From: Simmondsia chinensis | Lineage: Eukaryota; Streptophyta; Magnoliopsida; Caryophyllales; Simmondsiaceae | Length of the DNA: 64,000 nucleotides | Direction: 5' to 3' | NCBI GenBank assembly: GCA_018398585.1 | Contig: JAGTTD010000002.1 | Coordinates: 30,992,186 to 31,056,185, forward strand | Part shown: positions 20,465-31,809 of the stretch, piece by piece | Position numbering within the stretch: position 1 is the stretch's first letter | Layout: each line of letters begins with the position of its first letter | Program-made: the position numbers and the translations under genes | Notes under the pieces: model-generated | Seen by the model: the letters and a program-made list of their open reading frames with translations, nothing else | Databases searched by the model: none | What the model was told of the DNA's origin: nothing

Positions 20465-21206
20465 TTTCAACAATTTGATTTACATATTGAAAATGAATAA
20501 CTTATTGGGTGAAATTCGTAGTTCTTGCATTTAGTCGAAGATTAATAGTTTATTGTTCATGTTTTTTCTCATTATTAGGGAATTGAAAAGGCATGATTTT
20601 GGAGGTTTTTGATGGGGGACACCTTGTCTATAATATATGTAAAGATAAATCATTTTCCATGTCAATGACTTCAATTTGAAAGTGTGTATTTCTTTTCTAT
20701 TTTTGTGCAATCTCCACCAATGATATAAGAACTTTTCAAGGTTTCTTAAGTATCTGTTTATTAGACATCTAAAAAAAAGTAATATAAGGCTAGAGAGATC
20801 TACAGCAGTGACATTGATTCTCGTCGGAGGTCGAGGATAATGATGATGTCATTGGGGGTAGGTTGATGTTGTTGTTGAGGGAAGGGATTTTCTTATCTTT
20901 TTTAAAAAGTTCTAAAATATTTTTCAAACATTTAAAGTATCTTTAAATATTTAGATTATTTTTAAATATTTAAAATATTTTCTTAAGTATTTAAATATCT
21001 GTCAATATTTAATATCTTTTAAGGATATAAATAATTATTGAATTTTTAAATACTTTTTACATAGTTGAAATATCTTCAAAAAAATATATAAATATTTAGA
21101 TGTTAAAAAATATTTTTTTAAATGTTAACATTGTTTTTAATATTTTTAATATTGATAATACTAAAATTAATTTAATGGAAATAACATAACAATTTTAAGG
21201 TATTTT
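20465..21206. other. AT-rich DNA without a recognised gene
   Basis: At 20900-21170 there are many diverged TTTAAATATTT-like words, which look like slippage-prone simple sequence. No coherent frame, LTR or RNA gene is visible. Confidence 0.5.
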
Positions 21207-21220
21207 AAGTGTCATATCAA

Positions 21221-22315
21221 AAACAACAACGACGATAACAGTCCCAGTGCCACAAGGGCTCCCACAAGAAGCAAGGTCTGGGGGGGAGGGTGAATGTACG
21301 CAGCCTTCCCCTTTCGGGTGGAAGAGAGGTTGTTTCCGAGGACCCCCATCCCGAAGATCGAGTCGTAATGAGAACATGGTATCCTGGAAACCATGGAAGC
21401 CACAAAGTATCAGCTTAGGACACCCCATTAAACTAGTCGTATAAAATATACTCCACAGAAGACAACTACAAGGCACATAGTAAAGCAAATAGTACATGGC
21501 CAATAATAGACGAATAATAGGGAAGCAACTAAACAATAGATAAGTACACTACCTGGGATTAAAACTGCCTAGGAATCTCAAACTACCAGTCACTCGCCGC
21601 ACTACTCTATGCTACCACATCCGCTACCCCTATGCTAGCCCTCCATCGTGCTCTATCTAAGGCCATCTCCTCCCTTAGGTTTAGGTGGGTTAGGTCGTGT
21701 CGGATTGTCTCTCGCCAACTCCTCTTTGGCCTGCCCCTCCTTCTTCTGCCTAGCGTAGTATGTAGCTGTTCACACCTCCTGACTGGAGCAGTGGTCGGTC
21801 TCTTACTAATATGTCCAAACTATTTCAGCGATGCTCTCTCAATTTATCTTCGATCGAGGCTACACCTAATTTAGCTCTAATTACAACGTTCCTGATCCCA
21901 TTCTTCCTTGTGTGACCACACATCTAGCGCAGCATCCTCATCTCTGCCACCTCTGTCCTCTGTGTTTGATGTTGTTTCATTAGGCGACACTCTGCCCCAT
22001 ACAACATTGCCGGTCTCACTACCGTCCTGTAGTATTTTCCCTTTAGCTTTGGCGGGAACTTTCTATCACAAAGCACACCGGAGGCCATCCTCCACTTCTG
22101 CCAACCTACGTTAATTCTGTTGTTGACATCCTCGTCAACTTCACTGTTCTGCTGTATCATGGAACCCAAGTATCTGAAACTCTCCTTACTCGGTACAGTC
22201 TCCGATTCTATCTTGACATTCTCTGTACTAGTCGCGGTGGAATGGCCGAATTTGAATTCCAAGTACTCAGTCTTAGATCTACTAATCCATAATCCCTTCG
22301 ATTCCAAAGCGCATA
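21221..22315 (-). mobile_element. RTE-type LINE fragment with 14-bp target duplication
   Basis: Flanked by an exact 14-bp repeat AAGTGTCATATCAA (21207-21220 and 22316-22329). On the minus strand it holds the C-terminal end of an RTE reverse transcriptase. A 3' tail follows, with the plant RTE signature GGCTGCGTACATTCACCCTC and CTTGTGGCACTGGGAC, ending in a short GTTGTTG-like tail (21221-21235) instead of poly(A). It is 5' truncated, with only about 1.1 kb retained. Confidence 0.85.
21550..22307 (-). pseudogene. RTE reverse transcriptase C-terminal region
   Basis: The open piece 22307-21924 reads [62 protein letters not shown] and VAEMRMLR, the region after the RT palm in RTE/BovB-type LINEs. 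Out of frame it continues CGHTRK, IRNVVIRAKLGVASIEDKLR to about 21780, then decays. The polymerase palm and endonuclease are absent, so it cannot act. Confidence 0.8.
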
Positions 22316-22329
22316 AAGTGTCATATCAA

Positions 22330-23016
22330 CATAAACTAATAAAATTTTAACAAAACTATATGGAAGTCTAAAAAAAAAAAAGTTGTCCAAGTTCAGGTAT
22401 TTAAAAAACATTTCAAAATCTCAGGATAACGAATTTTAACATATATGTATACATACATATACGTTCAAATAAATTTTATATATGTATACATACATATATG
22501 TTCAAATAAAGTTTATCTTTTCCCGTTTATGAATATATACCAAATGTTTTTCATATATGCATATGTTATCTGTTCTTTTTTTTTTTTTTTTGCATACATG
22601 TAATATATTTTTTTCTCTGTTATATATGCACAACAAAATTTGAAAGCAAAATGTTATTTCCATTTTTTCCCATATATGTATATACATGTATTTATTTTTA
22701 TGTATATTTGACTTTTTTTTTCCCGTGCATAATGTTATTATGTATTCAGCATTGTAACAATCAACTTGTAATTTAAAATGCAATTATATGAGCCAATTCT
22801 CATACGGTTTTTTATGTATTTGTCTTTTCTCCTTTCTTTTCAATTTTCGCCCGCTTCTGCTTTCTCTTTCCTTATTTTTCTCTCTTTGCCTTCCTTTTTT
22901 CCCCCTTTTTCGTCATCCTCTTCCGTATACTCCAAACTTTCCAATTTTGCTATCTATTCCAAAAATTTCTTATTAAGTGTCGCTTACCTTTCCTACCAAA
23001 ATTAGGATTTTATGGT
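22330..23016. other. AT-rich spacer with a 37-bp tandem duplication
   Basis: Two consecutive 37-bp units (22441-22477 and 22478-22514) each start ATATATGTATACATACATAT and differ at a few positions. T runs and C/T-rich stretches follow (22830-22960). No gene is recognisable. Confidence 0.6.
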
Positions 23017-23253
23017 TGATAAATATAAAAATAGTCCATACCAGAAGGAAGTAGAAGTAACATCAAGACACTACCGCCCCTTCGCCCATACCGCCCCTCT
23101 GTCAGCACCACCCTTCTCATCCAATAGTGTCCATCTCAAGCAAAGGCCATACTTCCCACCCCCTATAGATATGAGATAAATCATAGAGAAAAGGGCAAGG
23201 AACTTGAGCCTAGTTCCCCCTCTTCAAACCTAACCAAAAAACCCCGAAACAAT
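23017..23253 (+). repeat. 5' LTR of element G
   Basis: Starts TGATAAATATAAAAATAGTCC and ends near ACAATT. It matches 34567-34836 in the same orientation, except that the right copy has about 32 extra bases of CCGTCCCTTC/CCGCCCCTC-type tandem sequence. A TATA-like CTATAGATA is near 23163 (CTATAAATA in the right copy). Confidence 0.8.
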
Positions 23254-23271
23254 TAGCGCTGTCTTTGGGAA
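23254..23271 (+). other. Primer binding site of element G
   Basis: TAGCGCTGTCTTTGGGAA directly follows the LTR. It resembles the TGGCGCCGTCTGTGGGAA site common in this group of plant gypsy elements, which is not initiator-Met. Confidence 0.65.
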
Positions 23272-23279
23272 GGGCATTA

Positions 23280-24457
23280 AAGTTTTTCCCATATCAAATA
23301 CTAGTCAATCCACCAACCCTGACAGAGGGAACCACTACCCAAATTATGTAACTCAAGATCAATTCGATCAGCTTCAACAGCAAATACACCAACTTATTTC
23401 ACAACCGCCTAATAATGATACAAAGTACATCCCGGAGCCAAGTCGGTTCACTGCTACAAGGGGGATGTCACAACACACCCAAGCTCGGAGTCCTAACGGG
23501 ATCACCGGGCCTACAGCAAGTACGTATCAAAATCACACCAGGAGGAGTAATAGAAGAACTCCCAGACCAGCTGCGGGTTACTCTGTATCCGGAACTCACT
23601 CACCATTCACATCCCGGATCCTCTCAGCTGTGGCGAGAAAGGTAAAGATCCCAAATATCGATCTATTTGACGGTACTCAAGATTTAAAGGATCATTTAGC
23701 CGGGTTTATGGCTCGAATGTATTTACAAGATGTGGTAAAGGACGTATGGTGTAAGTGTTTTCTAGCCACTTTGAAGGGACTAGCACAGAATTGGTTCGCA
23801 TCTCTCCCAAACTCATCAGTGGACAGCTTTTCTGAACTCTCAGGACGGTTTACTCACCATTTTGTTAGAAATAAAAGGAGAAGAAAGACGGCTGCGCATC
23901 TTCTCAAATTGCAACAGCATGAATTAGAATCCCTAAGAAGTTATGGACAACGATTTACATGTGCCATGATTGATGTTGCAAACCTATTGAATGAAATGGC
24001 TATTGCTTCTTTTATCAATGGGTTGCAAAATTCCAGCTTCAAATTCGCACTTGCAAAAGGGCCACCTTCAACAATTGATGAACTGTGGCAGAAGGCTAAT
24101 AAATACATCTCGGCTGAGGACACTCTGAGACCTAAAAGGGTCTAAGCAAAGGCGCTCCTAGAACCAAAAGACAATTCTAGGCCACCGCAAAACAATGCCC
24201 GCCCGGCTAGGAGGCCTGTGCCTGCCTTTAGACCTCAAAATCAGCAACAGATTCCTTGGGCACTTTTAAAAGTAAAAACAACAGAACCACCTGCAGGTTC
24301 TGGTGCTATGCCGCCTCAAGATGACAAAGCAAAATGGTGTTCCTACCATCAGACTCCTACTCATAACAAGGCAGAATGCTGCACCTTGGAATACCGTTCA
24401 AAAGAAGCCAAGTGCACAACTCAATGGAAGAATATGCGAAGCTTCAGGGAAGGCTAA
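23280..24457 (+). pseudogene. Element G gag
   Basis: The frame is open from about 23280 without an ATG until 23465. The conserved core at 23640-23960 (KIPNIDLFDGTQDLKDHLAG, KCFLATLKGLAQNWFASL, FVRNKRRRKTAAHLLKLQQ) matches the retrotransposon gag domain. TAA at 24143-24145 interrupts the frame, which then continues from 24146 to a variant C-x2-H-x4-H-x4-C knuckle (CSYHQTPTHNKAEC, about 24340-24381) and ends at 24457. The knuckle form matches Tat-type gag. The protein would package the element RNA. Confidence 0.75.
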
Positions 24458-25412
24458 GAATATTGAGAACAACAGCAAAAATTCTGAGAGTTTGGTGCCA
24501 AAAGTAGTCAATACCGTCACAGGAGAATATCCCCTCTTCCTGTACCAGAGGAAAACAGAAGGAGAGAATGAAGGGTCGAACATTGCGCACAAAAAGCCAG
24601 GGTGCATAAGCTTCATTGAAGAAGATGCCCAAGGGTTTGACACAGGTCAAGAAGATCCTCTTGTTATTACCACTATTATTTGCCAACATATCGTGCAGAG
24701 GATACTGGTTGATCAAGGTAGCTCTATAGATACACTCTCCCTGGAATGCTGCACTAGGATGGGAATGCCAATCACTGCTCTGACCCTAGCACAGTGTCTT
24801 GTTGTGGGATTCATGGGAACTCCCGTCACACTACGAGGTAAGATAACACTGACCACAGTTTTTCACAGCGATGAAGAGCAACATGTGATGAACATTGAAT
24901 TCTTGGTTATAAGCGCTCCCTCCGCCGATAACATAAATCTAGGAAGACCTTCCTTGAACGACCTAAAAGCTATGGTCTCCACGTATCACTTGGCTATGAA
25001 ATTTGAGGCGGACACCGGGAACATAATGACGGTTCGGGGAAGCAAAGGCTTGATCTCTAAACATTATCATACCTTTCCCCGCTTAGCAATGATGGCCGCT
25101 AAGTCAGTTGACCCAGGTTTATCTTCAAACCAACCTCCTATCTCATCACTTCTTGAAAAATATGAATTAGAGCTGGAATGTTACACTTACCTTGGTACAT
25201 CACTTCCCCAACACCTAAGAGAAGAGATTGGTAAGCTTTTAAGACAATACCATGACGTTTTTACATTTGCCACAAAAGAGATGCCAGGAATACCATCCAA
25301 AATAATCACTCATCAACTCAATATACGAAAAACAAAGCACCCATTAAGCAATGAAGGCATGGCTTTTGTACAAAATGTAACGAAGCTATTAAGACCGAGG
25401 TGCAAAGGTTGA
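24420..25412 (+). pseudogene. Element G protease and start of RT
   Basis: Part of the frame 24303-25412. ILVDQGSSIDTL (about 24705-24740) is the retropepsin active-site strand with D-Q-G. The flap and C-terminus follow, with NINLGRPSLNDLKAMVSTYH (24928-24987). The RT N-terminal segment comes next (FTFATKEMPGIP, ITHQLNI), then the frame breaks near 25395. The first codons of this frame overlap the gag end in a different frame. Confidence 0.75.
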
Positions 25413-26050
25413 CCCGGGCAAGATTCATACGGGGGGTATTATACCCTAAATGGCTTACTAACACAGTGTTAGTAAACAAGCCAAATGAAAGCCGAAGAAT
25501 GTGTATGGATTTTACAGACCTTAACGAAGCCTGTCCAAAAACTGGTGGACTCAATAGCAAAATGCGAGTTATTCAGTTTTATGGATGCATTTTCAGGATA
25601 CCATCGGATTCAGATGCATCTGCATGATGAAGAAAAAACGGCTTTCATAATGGCAAGAAGCACATATTGTTATAAGGTAATGCCTTTTGGACTTAAGAAC
25701 GCCCGGGCCACCTATCAACGGTTGGTCAACAAAGTCTTTGCTCCTCAGATTGGGCTCAACATGGAGGTGTATGTGGATGACATGATATTTAAGTCAAGAT
25801 AAAAACTCGAGCACCTTTCTAATCTAAGGGAAGCCTTAGAAGCACTTCGAAAATACCGCATGAAGCTGAACATAGAAAAATGCTCGTTTGTTATACCGGA
25901 TGACAAATTTCTAAGAAAGTACAAGCTATCCTTGAAATGGGGTCTCCTCGTTCCCCAAAGGATGTCCAAAAATTAGCCGGTTGTATGGCCTCCCTTAATC
26001 GGTTCTTCAGCCGTTCGGCTGAAAGAGCTTTACCATTCTTCAAAATATTA
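25395..26050 (+). pseudogene. Element G reverse transcriptase
   Basis: Three frame pieces: FIRGVLYPKWLTNTVLVNKP and CMDFTDLNEACPK (25420-25545), then FSFMDAFSGYHRIQMH, EKTAFIM, VMPFGLKNARATYQRLVN and MEVYVDDMIFKSR (25575-25802). TAA at 25800 follows, after which EHLSNLREALEALRKYRMKL and the thumb continue. The catalytic YVDD is intact. Two frameshifts and one stop inactivate it. Confidence 0.85.
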
Positions 26051-26116
26051 TGGAAGAAGTAGTCATTTTGCTGGAATGAAGAATGTGCACACGCCTTTGA
26101 TCAGTTAAAACAACAC

Positions 26117-26555
26117 TTGGCACATCTTCTTATCATTACCTCACCTAAACCAAGCGAAAGTCCAAGTATTTACTTGGCTGTTTCCGAGAACACTACAAGT
26201 ACAGTGCCGGTAGCTGACTACCAAGGGCAGCAACTTCCGGTATATTTCATGAGTCAGACTCTCAAGAATCTAGAAAAAAGGTACCCTACATTTGAGAAAA
26301 CCGCTCTAGCCTTAGTTATCGCAGCGCAAAAATTGAGACCTTATTTCCAATCTCATACCATAACCATGCTCATCACTAACCTCCCATTCAGAAAGTTGCT
26401 TTCAAAGTTGGATTTTTCAGGAAGGATGTTGGGATGGGCAGTGGAACTCTCAGAGCACGATATACATTATCAACCTCGGAGAGCTATCAAAGCCCAAGCC
26501 TCAGCGGACTTCTTGGTAGAATGTGATTTCAGCTCCGAAACACCTGTGTCAGTCG
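26117..26555 (+). pseudogene. Element G first RNase H (gypsy type)
   Basis: First part of the open frame 26117-26611. PVYFMSQTLKNLEKRYPTFE, KTALALVIAAQKLRPYF and ITNLPFRKLLSKLDFSGRM match the gypsy RNase H/connection region that follows RT. WAVELSEHDIHYQPRRAIKA closes the domain before ASADFLVE. In Tat elements this first domain is often degenerate because a second RNase H is present. Confidence 0.75.
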
Positions 26556-26990
26556 TGTTCCATGAAGAAAAGCCCACTTGGAAGGTATTTGTGGACCGAT
26601 CTATAAATTAAGAGGGCCGCGGTACAGGGATAGTGCTGGTAAACCTAGAAGGGAAATGCGCAGAGTAGGCGGTAAGGCTGAATTTTAAGGCCATTAACCA
26701 CGAAACCGAGTACGAAGCACTATTGCTAGGACTTTGATTTTGCCAAGTCCGCTGGAGCTAAATGTGTGGAGATCTAGAGTGATTTCGAATTGATAGTAAA
26801 TCAGGTTACCAGAAATGTGGGGATCAAGAGCCTCACTTAGCTCAGTACCTTGAGCTAGTCAAAACAAAGATCTCTGAGTTAGAAGGTTTTAGTATACAAG
26901 GAATATCTCGAGAAGACAACCGGCGTGCGGATGAATTAAGCCGCCTAGACCACACCAAGCGTGCGGTAGAACAGCAAAAAGTGCATATAC
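26556..26990 (+). pseudogene. Element G second, archaeal-type RNase H
   Basis: Directly after the first domain: WKVFVDRSIN (first catalytic Asp), then in shifted frames GTGIVLVNLEGK, LNFKAINHETEYEALLLGL (catalytic Glu), and down to YLELVKTKISELEGFSIQGI near 26895. This matches the RVT_3-like domain that Tat elements carry beside their normal RNase H. TAA at 26609 and later stops break it. Confidence 0.75.
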
Positions 26991-28293
26991 AAGTGCAAGA
27001 GGCTAACTTCAAATTTTTAAATAGGCACGCACCCACAAAAGTAATGCAGGTACAGCATGAGGACGGCTGGATGCGTCCAATCTTAGACTTTATTATTCAA
27101 GGAAAAGAATCTACACATAAAAACGAGGCACAGAGGCTACAAAGGCAAGCAGTTCATTTCGTAATAATTGACCAACAACTCTACAAGAAGTCCTTCATGC
27201 ATCCGTTGTTGAAATGTTTGACCTTAGAAGAAGGAAATTATGTGTGAAAGGAAATTCACGAAGGTATTTGTGGTTCATATTGGAAGACGGACGTTACCAG
27301 GAATGGTGTTAAGGGCGGGATACTTCTAGCCCACCATGAAAAAAGACGCAAACACCCTTGTGCAAAAATGTGACAAATGCCAAAGGTCCGCACTGCTCAT
27401 CCATGCCCCAGCAGTACTGTTACACCCCATTGTGGATCCAATACCCTTTGATCAACGGGGAATGGACATCTTGGGGCTGTTCCCATTAGCCAACGGGCAA
27501 AGAAAATTTCTGATGGTAGCAATGGACTATTTCAGCAAATGGGTGGAGGCTGAAGCGGTGGCCAAAATCACAAATAACACCACTTGTCACTTTTTATAGA
27601 AAAATATTATCACTCATTTTGGAATTCCTCAAGCCATTGTAACTGACAATGGGACGCAATTTGACTCACCACGATTCCGCAAGTATTGTTAACATTGCTC
27701 TTCACTTTATATCTGTGGCTTACTCTCAAAGCAATGGACATGCAGAAGCGGAAAACAAGCAAATACTTAGCAGGCTCCGGCAAAGATTAGATGATGCCAA
27801 AGGAAGGTGGGCAGAGGAACTACCTAGCGTCCTATGGGCCCACCATGCTATTTACCAGGTAGCCACGAGGGAAACTCCGTTTATGTTGACCTATGGCGCT
27901 GAAGCTGTAATCTCGATGGAAGTAGGAGAGCCTAGCTGCTGCGTACAATATTACCATAACCCTGAGAATAAAAACCAAGGAAGGCACTCCTTAGATTTAA
28001 TTGATGAGGTCCAAGAAGACGCTCTTCTTCACATAGCAGCTCAAAAACAACGTATATCCCAATATTACAACCAACACGTGAATTCGAGGAGTGTAGAAAT
28101 AGGAGATCTTGTCCTTCGCCGAACAAGTGTCACCCAGCAAGGCATAGGAGCTGGTAAGGTCACGGCAAACTGGGAAGGACCCTACCCGGTAGCCAAAAAA
28201 CTTGGAAATGGGAGTTTTAAGTTGGAATGGGTTAACGATGCTACAATACCACAAGCTTGGAACACAAAGAACCTTAAAAGGTACTACGTATAG
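26981..28293 (+). pseudogene. Element G integrase
   Basis: The linker 26981-27247 precedes a zinc-binding region near 27250-27385 (HEGICGSY and VQKCDKCQRSA). The core has GMDILGLFPLANGQRKFLMV (first Asp, about 27461), then VTDNGTQFDSP (second Asp, about 27640) and, after a frame change, YSQSNGHAEAENKQ (catalytic Glu region, about 27725). The C-terminus reaches KVTANWEGPYPVAKKLGNGS and KNLKRYYV, ending TAG at 28291. A TGA at 27240, a TAG at 27597 and one frameshift interrupt it. The open piece 27649-28293 is the largest. Confidence 0.85.
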
Positions 28294-28649
28294 CAAACCA
28301 CACCTTAGGGATGTAAATAAGAATGAAATGCTAAAGTATGCTTGTATGATATTAGGGCAAGGTAAGCAAGTCATGTTGGACAATAGCTTATTAAACATTT
28401 AAGTGAATGTTTGGTTTGTAATAAAAGTCATATGCGTTTTGTTATAAGCATGACCGCATGACTTGTGCAACGAGCAAAACAAAAGAGAAAGGAAAACAAA
28501 CATCAAAAAGAAAAAAAAAAAAAAAAAAAAAAGAAAGGAAAAAGTCTGTATGTGTATTCAATGATATATCCTTTACATGATAAAACAAAATGGTGTCAGG
28601 AGACCCATAAGAGCATAAAATGCTCATACAAAAAGAAGGGACTTACACG
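28294..28649. other. Spacer between pol and the antisense gene of G
   Basis: Contains an A-rich run at about 28506-28536. It may include 3' UTR of both convergent genes. No further motif is seen. Confidence 0.5.
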
Positions 28650-30625
28650 TCTATAGTCTTTTAATATAAAAAAATACTAGCGGGCTGCTAAGATGGACCA
28701 CTCCCAGATGCCCCAGATCCTCCAGGCTCACCTCTTGGTAGAGTTCACGGCTAAGGTCAAAAATAGGATGAATTAGGAGGCAAGCGAACCCTAAAAGACC
28801 CGAGGTAAAGCCTTGCCCGTAAGAAGAGCTCATCAGATCATGGAATTCACTGCTTGTTTTAAAGTGCGAAATGACCTCTGCAATGTCCTCCATGGTCCTA
28901 GATGTTTCAGTTTGGTGAAGCTCTACCTCAAGACGGAGCTCATCAGACCATGCCTGGCTGGCCAACATGTCTTCCTTTAGCCTTTTATTCTCCACAAGCA
29001 ATCTGTGGGCCTCTACCGCCGCCCTTTCCTTCTCTTCGTTTATTAACCTTGCCTCTGCCGCCATCTTTTCCTTCTCCTCCTTTGCTAACCTCGCTTCGGC
29101 TACCATTGCTTCCTTTTCTTTGGTCAAACAAAGCACGGTTCTGCTCTCTTTGGCTCCTGCATAGTCGCCTCCCATTCACAAAACCAACCCAAGGCCATGG
29201 CGGTGGACCAGGAGCTAATCTGCAATCACAACATGGACATATAAATTTGAGATAACAATAAATTCATGTAACTAATAAGAACTGTACCTTCAAAGCATAA
29301 GTGACAACCATTTTCCCAATAACCATCTGAGGGTCTTCTGAAGGGAGAGTGGCCAAGCTAGCGGGTAGAACAGCATTAACGCCTTCACAAGGAGAATAGG
29401 AGCCCGAACCTCTAAATTAGGGAGCTTTGCCCGAAGGAGTTTCACCCACCGCGGACACCCAGCTTTGCAAAGGAAGGGGCAACGGCTCAGAAGAAAGACC
29501 GAAGGGGTCTTCAGAGGTTGACAAGTCAATATGGAACCTACCTACATCTCCTTCAGAAGATGGTCCCTGCGTCAATACCGGGACCCCCAAGAAGAGTTCA
29601 CTTCGCAAAGAGTCCCGGACAGGCGGTAACACCTCTATAGGAGATGGGGTTCCCTCTGAAGAAACCACCAGCAAGGGTAGAAGTGTTCCCTCTTGTCTCG
29701 GTCCCTTAGAAGGAGCCTCCACCTCTTCATTGGGCAGTTACGTCTTTAACGGCACACCCGGTACTATAGCAGGGGCTGGGGCCAGTTCCTCCACAGTTGT
29801 TTCAGATAAAGGAGTTGGGGCCTCATGTGTAGCTTCTGACCTCTCCTCAACCAAAGTCTCGGCTACCAACACTTCCCCCGGTAGGGGCACGACTTGCAAA
29901 ATAGCCCCCTTCGGCTGTCACATGGAAACACCCATTCTTTGTTCACTATGGGCTGGTGGTATCCTCTCCGTAGTAGGAGAGGCCTAAACAATAGGTACCT
30001 CCGAAACATGTTTCAGAGAAGCAAATACCACAGAACTATCACCAGCAACCCGGGCTTTGCTGGCAACCTTCTTAGACCACATGACCTTTTTAGGAGGCTC
30101 ATCCCCACTCCCGGTTATGGCCCGCTTCCCTTTTGCTATGGTCTTCCTACCCACAGCTTCACCCCTCTTCTCTTTTTGCCTTGACTCCTCGCGGTAGGTC
30201 TCGGTAAGCCCTGCAATGTCCACTCAGCCTCTTGTTCCGGGGAAGAAAAGAGAAAATGGCCAAGATAGAGATTAATGAAATAAGTTCAAAGTAAAGAAAA
30301 CTTCCTTCATCTTTGGAGAAACCACTCACCGCTAATTGGGTGGGCACACAGCCCGCCTTAACCAATACTTTCTCCTGTGACAACACCTCCTTGGTGACCA
30401 GGTACCGTGAATCCAAATCCCTTTCGAAATACTGAACCACCTCTTTGTCAAGAGAAGATAGCTTGTCTTTTGAAGGGATACTACACTTGTTCAGTGTAGT
30501 CCAAGAAATGGGAATATTAAGAGGCTGTGGGGCCTCACCTAAATAAACTTATTTTGCCAGAAATTTAGTTTGGAAGGGTTAAGCTCCACAAACTTGATCC
30601 CTGGCTTGCCCTCAAAGGTAACTCC

Positions 30626-30660
<35 letters not shown>

Positions 30661-31185
30661 TGAGAGCTACTTAGCCCAAAAAAGATAATCAAAACTACGT
30701 GTGGAAGGAGTTAGCCCCGCAACAAAACAAGTAAGCAAATAACCATGAATGTTCCGAAGACTGTTGGGGCTAATCTGACTAGGGCATAGAGAATATTGCC
30801 TAAGGAGCCACTCAAGAATGCCCGGTAAAGGAAATCGCAAACTGGCCTTTAAAGAATCTATGGTAACAGAAAAGAATCCAGGAGAACAAGGGTACAATAT
30901 GTTGTCATTCTCCCCCGTGCCCATGATTTCATAATCATTTGGAAAATAATATTTCCAACGAAATCGTTTTACCCCCTCCATTGTGGCCAACGAGGGCACA
31001 AGTGACCCCAAAGGAAGAGCTAAAGTTGCCTCAGGAAAATGAGTGCATACAGCTATTTCGTTAGGGGACCTTAAAGTGGGAGGAGCCAACCGAGATAACA
31101 GCTCCATCGCCATTCCCTCTTATGAGGATGCCTGTCTGGTTCGACCTTGATGTCCACCACCCTTATGTGCACATTTTGGAGCCAT
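28650..31185 (-). pseudogene. Antisense three-exon gene of element G, Transposase_28-like
   Basis: On the minus strand it starts ATG at 31185-31183 (MAPKCAHKGGG), with a TAA shortly after and a second ATG at 31113. Exon 1 codes LKASLRFPLPGILEWLLRQY and SPNSLRNIHGYLL, matching the putative gypsy-type transposon domain (PF04195-like), then GIKFVELNPSKLNFWQNKFI after a poly(C) tract. A donor AGCG|GTGAGT lies at 30329. Exon 2 is basic (KKVMWSKK) then Pro/Ser-rich, to LPSEDPQMV and a donor AAG|GTACAG at 29287. The acceptor TTGCAG ends at 29220, giving a 68-bp intron. Exon 3 is a Glu/Lys/Ala coiled coil (KEEKEKMAAEAR) ending SYGQGFTSGLLG. Antisense extra genes of this kind are known in Tat elements; their function is unknown. 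Stops and frameshifts are present. Confidence 0.7.
30627..30660. repeat. Poly(C) run of 34 bases
   Basis: Uninterrupted C (G on the coding strand) inside the first exon of the antisense gene. It sits between codons for DYLFWAK and those for FEGKPGIKF. Its length is not a multiple of three. Confidence 0.9.
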
Positions 31186-31809
31186 TTCTCTATAACAAAA
31201 AGAAAAAAGAAACGAAGAAGAAGGTTAGAAAGGGAGTCTTACCTTGACAAACACTAGACAGATCAGCAAAGTCCCCTTTCAGCGAGACGAGGGCGTTCAT
31301 CTCTAACACCGAGGAGGCACTTTCTAAACTAGGCCAAAAATAGAGGGAGAAACTGTCTCGTTAGGAAGCACCCCACCTTCTCAGGGCAAAGAAGAGGATA
31401 ATTGGCCAAATATTCCATAAATAACTCTACAAGCTAGGCATCTTTGTTAGGATCCTCCATGAAAACCTTGGCTCCTCCATGGAAGCCCTAACGAAGCAAG
31501 TTGGGTCTAAAAAGGAAGAAAAGGAAACCCAAACAAAGTAAAATCAAACCTTGTTTAACCCAAAAATACATTAAAAAAAAAGTGATTACCTTAAAATCAA
31601 GTCAGAAACGAGGAGAAAAGAAGAGCAAGTGAAGAAATCTGTGAGAGAGAGGAGAATCGAGCTAAAGAAAAAGGGAAGAACTAGTTCAGGGCTTTTCGCA
31701 AACAGCCAAGGGTCTTAAAGGCTTGGGAAAAAGGAAGGGCAGATGGAGTAAGGGGAGAGCTGCACGTGGCACTCGACATCGTAATTTGTGATTTCAATTA
31801 ACGCAACCC
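31186..31809 (-). promoter_or_regulatory. Probable 5' leader of the antisense gene
   Basis: Non-coding, A-rich on the plus strand (C/T-rich on the minus strand), between the antisense ATG and the minisatellite. The antisense transcript should start here or in the repeats. I see no clear TATA box, so the call is by position only. Confidence 0.35.

Noticed and set aside
20294..20500. Proline-rich small protein
   Set aside because: The prolines are just the poly(C) run.
29427..29987. Plus-strand 186-codon frame
   Set aside because: It lies opposite the Pro/Ser-rich second exon of the antisense gene, which has splice sites and related exons; the plus frame has no support.
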